From an uncultured Collinsella sp. (GTDB lineage: Bacteria; Actinomycetota; Coriobacteriia; Coriobacteriales; Coriobacteriaceae): DNA of 12,750 nucleotides. Within the stretch, counting starts at the first letter, position 1; every line of letters begins with the position of its first letter. The position numbers were made by a program, and so were the translations under genes. The stretch is taken from positions 1 to 12,750 of the forward strand of contig CABUTL010000019.1 in NCBI GenBank assembly GCA_902494375.1, in the 5' to 3' direction. The notes under the pieces were generated by a model, which ran no database searches, was not told the origin of the DNA, and saw only the letters and a program-made list of their open reading frames with translations. Shown here piece after piece: positions 1 through 5,346 of this stretch.

Positions 1-9
1 AAACTCCCG

Positions 10-1383
10 ATGGACATAACCATCTCCCTTATCACCACCCTCGTTTTGACCCTCATCAACGGCTACTTCTCTATGTCCGAGATGGCGCTCACCACGGCCA
101 AGCGCGCCGTGCTGGAGCACGAGGCCGAGGAAGGCGACAAGCGCGCCGAGCGTGCCATTAAGCTGGCTGCCGACTCCGACCAGCTGCTCGCCACCATCCA
201 GGTCGCCATCACGCTCGTGGGCTTCGCCTCGTCCGCCGTCGCCTCGACGAGTCTGTCCGACCCGCTCGCCACGTGGCTCATGAGCTTTGGCATCGCGCCG
301 CTCTCCGCCATCGCGCGCGGCCTGGCGCCGGTCATCATCACCGTCGCGGTCGCCTTCGTGTCCATTGTGATCGGCGAGCTTGTGCCCAAGCGCATCGGCC
401 TGTCCAACGCCGAAGGCGTGTCCAAGCAGGTTGTGGGGACGTTGTCGTTTTTCCAAAAGATCGCCCGTCCGCTCGTGTGGCTGACCGGTGCTTGCTCCGA
501 TGGCCTGGCCCGCATCCTGCGCATCAAGAGTGCCGACGACCGCCAGAACGTCTCGGAAGAAGAGATCAAGTACATGGTCTCGGAGCAGGACGACCTGCTC
601 GACGAGGAAAAGCGCATGATCCACGAGATCTTCGACCTGGGCGACACCGTTGCCCGCGAGGTCATGGTGCCGCGCGTGGACACCACCATGTGCGAGGACG
701 ACGAGACGGTCGCCGACGTGCTGTCCACCATGCGCCAGACCGGCTTTAGCCGCATCCCCGTCTATCACGAGGATCCCGACAACGTCGCCGGCATCGCGCA
801 CATCAAGGACCTGATTCAGCCCGCGCTCGACGGCAAGGGCGACCAGCCCATCGCCGGCTTTTTGCGCGACGCCACCTTTGTGCCCGACACCAAGGACATC
901 CTGCCGCTGCTGTCCGAGATGCAGACCTCGCACGACCAGATCGTGGTGGTCGTGGACGAGTACGGCGGCACGGCCGGCATCATCACCATCGAGGACATCG
1001 TCGAGGAGATCGTCGGCGAGATCGAGGACGAGTTCGACCCCGACAACAAGTATCTCACGCGCCTTTCGCGCCGCGAGTGGCTCGTTGATGGGCGTTTTTC
1101 GTGCGATGACGCGATTGAGCTTGGTTGGCCGCTCGAGGAAAGCGATGATTATGAGACCATCGCCGGCTGGATTTTGGAGCTTTGCGACTCGGTGCCCGAC
1201 ATCGGAGAGGTGTTTGAGGTTGCGGGGTACAAGTTTAAAGTGCAGTCGATGCGTGGCCAGCGCATCTCGCTCATTCGCGTGATCGCTCCGGCCGAAACCG
1301 ATAAGAAGGATTCCGAGTCTTCGGTAGACGAGCCGACGACGTCGGGTGCGGGTTCCGCGAATCCGCACGACGGCGACGAGTAG
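10..1383 (+). CDS. CNNM/CorC (HlyC)-family membrane protein with paired CBS domains
   Basis: Probable divalent-cation (Mg2+) efflux or homeostasis protein of the CNNM/CorC family, often mislabelled hemolysin. Residues 1 to about 190 form the DUF21 membrane domain: hydrophobic segments near 5-22, 60-80, 105-125 and 145-165, plus the family signature GELVPK at 122-127. A CBS pair follows (about 213-272 and 278-337), the second ending in DEYGGTAG and IEDIVEEIVGEI. Residues 350-426 match the CorC_HlyC C-terminal domain, and an acidic, Ser/Thr-rich tail closes the protein. The 457-residue length is normal for the family. The ATG at 10 gives a typical N-terminus, but the nine bases before it hold no ribosome binding site and are open in frame, so a start upstream of the window cannot be excluded. 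The next gene begins 24 nt downstream and is probably co-transcribed. The substrate is inferred from the family. Confidence 0.9.
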   Translation: MDITISLITTLVLTLINGYFSMSEMALTTAKRAVLEHEAEEGDKRAERAIKLAADSDQLLATIQVAITLVGFASSAVASTSLSDPLATWLMSFGIAPLSAIARGLAPVIITVAVAFVSIVIGELVPKRIGLSNAEGVSKQVVGTLSFFQKIARPLVWLTGACSDGLARILRIKSADDRQNVSEEEIKYMVSEQDDLLDEEKRMIHEIFDLGDTVAREVMVPRVDTTMCEDDETVADVLSTMRQTGFSRIPVYHEDPDNVAGIAHIKDLIQPALDGKGDQPIAGFLRDATFVPDTKDILPLLSEMQTSHDQIVVVVDEYGGTAGIITIEDIVEEIVGEIEDEFDPDNKYLTRLSRREWLVDGRFSCDDAIELGWPLEESDDYETIAGWILELCDSVPDIGEVFEVAGYKFKVQSMRGQRISLIRVIAPAETDKKDSESSVDEPTTSGAGSANPHDGDE

Positions 1384-1407
1384 GACAAGGAAGAGTAGGG
1401 GAGAGTT

Positions 1408-2241
1408 ATGGCAGGCCTGTTCAACATCCTTAAGGTCACCGTCAGCGAGGACAAGATCTGCGCGCATGTGCTGGTGAACCCCGGCATGCCGCTCATGACC
1501 TCGGAGGACATCGAGGCTACGGCGCGCGTGTACTACCTGGTGCCCGCGATTGCCAAGCACCTGTGCCTGGGCGATTCCGGCCGCGAGTTCCAGGACTGCA
1601 TGGGTCAGACCGAGCTCTGCCATCTGCTGGAGCACGTGACGGTCGAGCTCATGAACGAGACCGGGCTTGCCGGCAGCATCTCGTGCGGCCGCACGCGCGT
1701 AAGCGAGCACGACGAGCGCGTTTTTGAGGTTGAGCTTTCGTGCCCCGACGACGCGCTGGCCATCGGTGCGCTGTCTTCGGCCACCTTTATGATGGACTGG
1801 GCGTACCTGCACGCCGACCAGCCTGCCCCCGACGTGGAAGGCACGGTCGCGGGCCTGCGCAACCTGGTGCTGGGCATGCGCGCCGAGGCCGAGGGCAAGG
1901 ATCCTCACGAGGCCGTCGCCGCTGCGAACGGCGAAGATGCTGCCGAGGACGAGGGCGCTGACGAGGGCGATGTGCCGGTCGACGCCGAGCCCGTTGTCGA
2001 TGCGACCGCCGAGCCCGTTCCCGCCGAGCCCCAGGGCGTCCCCAACTTTGACGACGAGCCCCAGGTGACGATTGATACCGAGGGCGCGGTTGCCGAGAAC
2101 CACGAGGCCTCCGCTGCCGTCTTTGGCGGTGCGGCGACGGTTCCGGCAGGACCTGCGCATGAGGGCGGTCTGCCGCTCGTGGACGGCGCCGGCGAGGACC
2201 CGGGTGCCACGGTGGCCATGCCGGCTATGCCTCAGGAGTAG
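1408..2241 (+). CDS. Stand-alone cyanophycin synthetase N-domain-like protein with an HxxEHxxxE motif and acidic tail
   Basis: 277 residues, role unknown. Residues about 40-135 resemble, as I recall it, the N-terminal domain of cyanophycin synthetase CphA1. The shared order is VPAIAKHLC (45-53), then HLLEHVTVEL (72-81), then GRTR (94-97), then FEVEL followed by an Ala-rich helix (106-128). His72, Glu75, His76 and Glu80 make HxxEHxxxE, the same spacing as in CphA1, whose N-domain carries a cryptic zinc-metallopeptidase-like site that trims cyanophycin into primers. The ATP-grasp and Mur-ligase domains of CphA are absent. Residues 160-277 are a low-complexity Ala/Glu/Asp/Pro tail with no recognisable fold. 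The ribosome binding site AGGGGAG at 1397-1403 fixes the ATG at 1408. It follows the CNNM gene by 24 nt, so an operon is likely. A metal-dependent peptidase activity is an inference; a binding-only role is equally possible. Confidence 0.75.
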   Translation: MAGLFNILKVTVSEDKICAHVLVNPGMPLMTSEDIEATARVYYLVPAIAKHLCLGDSGREFQDCMGQTELCHLLEHVTVELMNETGLAGSISCGRTRVSEHDERVFEVELSCPDDALAIGALSSATFMMDWAYLHADQPAPDVEGTVAGLRNLVLGMRAEAEGKDPHEAVAAANGEDAAEDEGADEGDVPVDAEPVVDATAEPVPAEPQGVPNFDDEPQVTIDTEGAVAENHEASAAVFGGAATVPAGPAHEGGLPLVDGAGEDPGATVAMPAMPQE

Positions 2242-2320
2242 GCCTACGCGTTTATCACCATCACGTACCTGCGCCTTTGCCGTACGCAGATGAGCGGAGC
2301 GGCAAGTGATGTGCTGCGGG

Positions 2321-2326
2321 TATAAT
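2321..2326 (+). promoter_or_regulatory. Consensus -10 box for the ytxH-like gene
   Basis: Perfect TATAAT, 46 nt upstream of the first usable start of the YtxH-like gene. No good -35 is seen at 16-18 nt (the sequence there is near AGCGGC). The 80 nt between the previous stop and this box contain no convincing terminator, so some read-through from upstream is possible. Confidence 0.55.
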
Positions 2327-2377
2327 GGACAGCATTCAAACGGTGGGCACCGACGTGCCCGCAGGAGAGGAATGATC

Positions 2378-2767
2378 ATGGGTAAGACTTTCAGCTTTGT
2401 CTCCGGCGCACTTTTTGGTGCCGCTGCCGGCGCTATTGTCGGCGTTGCTCTGGCCCCGCGTTCGGGCGCCGAGACCCGCGCCATGGCTGCCGATATCGCC
2501 AACGACGCCTGGGACAATATGCGCGACACCTACGAGCACAGCGCCGAGGAGGCCCGTGCTGCGGTGAATGACTTTGGCCCGATGGTCGACGCCAAGACCG
2601 ACGACCTGCGCGCCAAGGTCGACCTTGCCCGCGAGCGCATGGACCAGCTGCGCGAGCAGCTCAACGACGCCATTTCGGGCGGCAACGTGACGCCTGCCGC
2701 CGACGTCGTGGTCGAGAACGCCGTCGAGGCTGATACCGAGGCTGCGGAGCCCTCGACCGAGGCATAA
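2378..2767 (+). CDS. YtxH-like small membrane-anchored protein
   Basis: 129-residue protein of YtxH type, a family of stress-associated proteins of unknown molecular role. Residues 4-26 form a Gly/Ala-rich hydrophobic segment (SGALFGAAAGAIVGVALAP) followed by RSGAETR, the typical YtxH boundary. Residues 40-100 are a charged, probably coiled helix (RAKVDLARERMDQLREQL), and the C-terminus is acidic. Start choice: the binding site AGGAGAGG at 2363-2370 lies 7 nt from the ATG at 2378 but only 1 nt from the ATG at 2372; a further in-frame ATG at 2306 lies upstream of the -10 box and is not credible. Its TAA overlaps the next ATG by one base (TAATG), so the two proteins are translationally coupled. 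The protein probably sits in the membrane with a cytoplasmic helix. Confidence 0.8.
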   Translation: MGKTFSFVSGALFGAAAGAIVGVALAPRSGAETRAMAADIANDAWDNMRDTYEHSAEEARAAVNDFGPMVDAKTDDLRAKVDLARERMDQLREQLNDAISGGNVTPAADVVVENAVEADTEAAEPSTEA

Positions 2768-3522
2768 TGCGCGCCGGGGATTTTGTCGGCGCCAAGATCT
2801 ATCGCAAGCCTACCGAGGACAAGCGCACCAAAAAGGACGGCACACCGCGCAGCCCTAAAAAGCTCGGAAAGATTCACTTTCCGGTCTTTACCCCGGGCGG
2901 TACGCGCGTGGTCGGCTTTATGGTCCGCCAGTCCGATATCGCGGGCATGATCGAGCGTCCCGACCGATTCGTAGCGCTCGACGCCATTGGTGTCTACGAG
3001 GGCGCCATTGCGGTCGATGACGTCAAGGACACGTACGATTCCGCCGCCGCTAAGCGCCTCGACATCAACTTGGACGATTGCATCATCTGGGTCGGTATGG
3101 ACGTGCGCACGGAATCGGGCGACGTCGTGGGCTATTGCTCGGACGTTGAGTTCAAGCCACGCTCGGGCATCGTGCAGGCATTCTATGTGACCGCCGGTGC
3201 TGCTTCGAGTGTTTTGGTTGGTGACACGCAGGTGCCGCCGACGATGCTGCGCGGCTACGAGAACGGCGCGATGGTCGTCTCGGACGAGGTCAAGTCGCTC
3301 GGGTATTCGGGCGGTGCGGCTGCCAAGGCCGCCGAGGCCAGCGTCGTGGTGGGCGACAAGGTCAAAAAGGGCGCCAAGGTGCTCGACGACAAGGGGTCGG
3401 TTGCCGTGGACAAGGGCAGTCGCGCACTGGGCAAGCAGCTCGGCAAGACGTGCGGCATGTTCAAGGCCTTTAAGGACGAATACCAAAAGGCGAGCGGAGG
3501 CTCGTCAAAAGCTACAAAATAG
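2767..3522 (+). CDS. PRC-barrel-like protein with Lys/Ala-rich tail
   Basis: 251 residues, probably cytoplasmic. Two beta-rich stretches look like PRC-barrel units: residues 4-75 (FVGAKIYRK ... GKIHFPVFTPGGTRVVGFMV) and about 98-175 (CIIWVGMDVRTESGDVVGYCSDVEF ... VQAFYV). PRC barrels are small beta-barrels found in ribosome maturation factors, photosynthetic reaction centres and many stress proteins, so the fold does not give a function. Residues 183-251 are an Ala/Lys/Gly-rich, partly repetitive segment (VVVGDKVKKGAKVLDDKG) ending in KAFKDEYQ, possibly an amphipathic helix. It begins on the last base of the YtxH-like stop codon with only a weak binding site (GAGG at 2759-2762), so translation probably depends on the upstream gene. 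A terminator hairpin follows. The YtxH/PRC pairing suggests a shared envelope or stress role, which is inference. Confidence 0.75.
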   Translation: MRAGDFVGAKIYRKPTEDKRTKKDGTPRSPKKLGKIHFPVFTPGGTRVVGFMVRQSDIAGMIERPDRFVALDAIGVYEGAIAVDDVKDTYDSAAAKRLDINLDDCIIWVGMDVRTESGDVVGYCSDVEFKPRSGIVQAFYVTAGAASSVLVGDTQVPPTMLRGYENGAMVVSDEVKSLGYSGGAAAKAAEASVVVGDKVKKGAKVLDDKGSVAVDKGSRALGKQLGKTCGMFKAFKDEYQKASGGSSKATK

Positions 3523-3543
3523 CGACGTACCAAATGATGGGAG

Positions 3544-3580
3544 GCAAGCCGGAGACCTGTTGCTCCGGCTTGCTGTGTTT
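3544..3580 (+). terminator. Hairpin terminator after the ytxH/PRC pair
   Basis: Perfect 11-bp inverted repeat, GCAAGCCGGAG (3544-3554) and CTCCGGCTTGC (3563-3573), with an 8-nt loop and the short T-rich run TGTGTTT. The next gene starts only 15 nt beyond, with its binding site just after the T run, so some read-through or attenuation is possible. Confidence 0.75.
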
Positions 3581-3594
3581 ATGGGGGAGGGCAC

Positions 3595-5001
3595 ATGCGC
3601 CAAAACGGATCCAACTTAAACGGGCGTTCGGGTGCGCATCCGACGGCGCGCCGCGACCTGGGGCAGCTGCCCAGCGGTCAGCGCCGTCGCCGCCGTAAGC
3701 CCGGCGCGATGTACCTCAACCATAGCCGCGGGTTTAGCGACCGCAGCGCGCGCATCGGCAACGGGCGCTCGCCGCGCCGACCGTCCCGTCTGCCCTATGC
3801 GCTCATTGCCGTGGGCTGTGCGCTCGTGCTGTTTATCGCTGCCGTCGTGGGCTACGTCAACCGCAGCGTGGACGTGGAACTCAACGGGCAAAAGACCGCG
3901 GTGCGCGTGGGCTCTACGCTGCAGAATCTCATAGACGACCAGGAGTTGACTGACACCTACGACGCAGGCGACCTACTGGCCGTCGATGACAGCGTGCTCA
4001 AGCGCCATGGGGGCGAAAAGCTGTCGGTGAAGGTCGACGGCAAGCGCGTGAAGCAGGGCAAATGGGATAGCCGCGAACTTGAGGGCGGCGAGAAGGTGAC
4101 GGTCAAGGATGGCCGTAACACCTACGAGAAGCACGAGATTCAGGCTACGGTTATCGAGCCCAAGCTCAAGGTCGAGGGCACGGGCGCCATAGAGTATGTG
4201 CAGACGTGGGGTGTCCAGGGCCGCTCCGAGGTGTGGGTTGGTGAGCAGTCGGGCAAGACGCAGGACCGCGGCGAGGTTGTGCCCGCCACCGATTGCGTCG
4301 TTGCGTGCGCCAGCGTGGCGCCCAAGGGCAACAAAAAGTACGTGGCGCTGACGTTTGACGAGGGTCCGAGCGGCGCGACCAAGCAGATTTTGCAGGTACT
4401 CAAGGAAAAGGGCGTCACCGCGACGTTCTTCCTGTCGGGCGATGCGGCCGTGGCCTCGCCTGCCACGGCCAAGGCGATTGTCGATGCCGGGTGCGAAATC
4501 GGATCCAACAGCTACAGCGACGATTCGCTCAAGGGTCAGGACCGTGAGGCGGTACGCGAGCAGATCACGAAAGGCACCGATGCGATTAAGTCGGAGACCG
4601 GCGTGAAGACGATGCTGCTGCGTGCTCCCTACGCTGCCTTTGACGAGCAAAACTGGATTGATGCGATGGACCTGGTCTCCGCCGTGGTCTCGTGGAATAT
4701 TGACTCGGGCGACTGGCTGCTCAACGGTGCCGACGAGCAGGTCTCGACGGTGCTCGATTCGGTGACGCCGGGCAATATCGTGCTGCTCACCGATAGAGAC
4801 GAATGCGCCGAGCAGACGCTCGAGGCGCTGCCGCAGATTATCGACGGCCTCATTGCCGACGGCTACAAGATCGTGACGCTCAGCGACCTGGTTAAGACGG
4901 ACACGTCGCTGAGCAAAAAGCTCACCTCGCTGACGAAGGCCACCATGCCCAAGGACGCCGTGTTCCCCAAACTTGCCGAGGACGATGACACCACAGAGTA
5001 G
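3595..5001 (+). CDS. Membrane-anchored polysaccharide deacetylase-fold (NodB) protein, probably degenerate
   Basis: 468 residues. An Arg-rich cytoplasmic head (1-65, with RRRRRK at 30-35) leads to one membrane helix at about 68-87. An extracellular region (91-190, VDVELNGQKTAVRVGSTL) resembles the DUF348/ubiquitin-like modules of cell-wall proteins. A NodB domain occupies about 248-435. Active deacetylases use TFDDGP, HxxxH, RPPYG, DSxDW and LxHD motifs. Here they read TFDEGP (253-258), GSNSYSD (303-309), RAPYA (343-347), DSGDW (370-374) and LLTD (397-400). The second Asp of motif 1, both metal-binding His of motif 2 and the His of motif 5 are replaced; Arg343 and Asp370 remain. The fold is clear, but ordinary zinc-dependent catalysis is doubtful, so it may bind glycan or have changed chemistry. 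Start: ATG 3595 after GGAGG at 3586-3590. No close partner gene is seen. Confidence 0.85.
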   Translation: MRQNGSNLNGRSGAHPTARRDLGQLPSGQRRRRRKPGAMYLNHSRGFSDRSARIGNGRSPRRPSRLPYALIAVGCALVLFIAAVVGYVNRSVDVELNGQKTAVRVGSTLQNLIDDQELTDTYDAGDLLAVDDSVLKRHGGEKLSVKVDGKRVKQGKWDSRELEGGEKVTVKDGRNTYEKHEIQATVIEPKLKVEGTGAIEYVQTWGVQGRSEVWVGEQSGKTQDRGEVVPATDCVVACASVAPKGNKKYVALTFDEGPSGATKQILQVLKEKGVTATFFLSGDAAVASPATAKAIVDAGCEIGSNSYSDDSLKGQDREAVREQITKGTDAIKSETGVKTMLLRAPYAAFDEQNWIDAMDLVSAVVSWNIDSGDWLLNGADEQVSTVLDSVTPGNIVLLTDRDECAEQTLEALPQIIDGLIADGYKIVTLSDLVKTDTSLSKKLTSLTKATMPKDAVFPKLAEDDDTTE

Positions 5002-5002
5002 T

Positions 5003-5034
5003 CATTGGGTAGTCGTTTAAGAACGTCCCCAATG
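5003..5034 (+). terminator. Possible hairpin after the deacetylase-like gene
   Basis: CATTGGG (5003-5009) pairs with CCCAATG (5028-5034), and CGTT (5014-5017) with AACG (5022-5025) inside it. The hairpin starts two bases past the stop codon, as terminators often do, but no U-tract follows, so this may be a weak terminator or an RNA-stabilising stem. Confidence 0.35.
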
Positions 5035-5112
5035 GCTATGTCACGGATACGTCAGCGTTTGGTATGCCTGCAATGTGCAGCGCATAAATTCGATGCCGCA
5101 GGGCGATGCTGA

Positions 5113-5121
5113 TGCTATAGT
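5113..5121 (+). promoter_or_regulatory. Extended -10 promoter for the metal-transport operon
   Basis: TGCTATAGT: an extended -10 (TGN) joined to TATAGT, which differs from consensus by one base. There is no strong -35, as is usual for extended -10 promoters. Transcription would start near 5128, giving a leader of about 190-200 nt before the coding start. Confidence 0.45.
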
Positions 5122-5127
5122 TACTGC

Positions 5128-5310
5128 GGTTAATGAGGGTCAAGAGAAAGGTTACAGGTGAAATCCAAACCTCGACCATACAGTCGATGACCCCATGCAG
5201 GTGCTTTTTGCGCATGCACGGGGTGTAAGCGTCGAGCGGCGTGCCGCCCGCGCATGCGTATACATATCCAGAAGCCCCCGGACGCCGCACGCGCGGCCGC
5301 GTCCGGAGGA
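5128..5310 (+). ncRNA. Candidate structured regulatory leader (riboswitch-like) of the metal-transport operon
   Basis: A 5' leader with several helices found by hand. Outer helix GGGTCA (5137-5142) with TGACCC (5188-5193) closes a three-way junction with AGGTT/AACCT (5149-5153, 5168-5172) and CGAC/GTCG (5173-5176, 5183-5186). A long hairpin follows (5191-5204 with 5210-5223, TTTTT loop, two mismatches) and competes with the outer helix for CCC at 5191-5193. Near the gene, CCGGACGC (5278-5285) pairs perfectly with GCGTCCGG (5299-5306), and CC at 5275-5276 can reach GG at 5308-5309, hiding the GGAGG site at 5305-5309. An alternative pairing, GCGGCGT (5236-5242) with ACGCCGC (5282-5288), would free that site. 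This is the layout of a translational riboswitch. The downstream genes suggest Mg2+ or Mn2+ as ligand. I do not recognise the M-box, yybP-ykoY or any other known class. No folding energy was computed. Confidence 0.45.
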
Positions 5311-5313
5311 ATA

Positions 5314-5346
5314 ATGATGGGGAGCACCATTGAATTATCTGAGTGA
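5314..5346 (+). CDS. Possible ten-codon leader peptide overlapping the MgtE-like start
   Basis: The strongest binding site in the leader, GGAGGA at 5305-5310, is followed by ATG ATG at 5314 and 5317. These are out of frame with the transporter and encode MMGSTIELSE before TGA at 5344-5346. The frame overlaps the TTG start of the next gene, and its stop lies one base before an in-frame ATG at 5348. It could couple translation to the transporter or act as a sensor peptide, as mgtL does for mgtA in enterobacteria. No sequence similarity to MgtL is claimed. It may also be incidental. Confidence 0.3.
   Translation: MMGSTIELSE

Noticed and set aside
2306..2377. Longer start for the YtxH-like gene
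   Set aside because: The added residues are not family-like, the ATG at 2306 lies upstream of the TATAAT box, and the good binding site points to 2378.
2530..3486. 318-residue open frame on the minus strand across the YtxH/PRC genes
   Set aside because: Same antisense artefact; it spans two well-supported plus-strand genes and shows no family features.
5137..5240. Known M-box or cobalamin riboswitch
   Set aside because: The conserved M-box pieces (AGGTGAGGCTCCT, GCTGCCC) are absent. GGTGAAATCC fits the cobalamin core, but the paired arms and a B12 box near 5228-5247 match only loosely, so I leave the class open.
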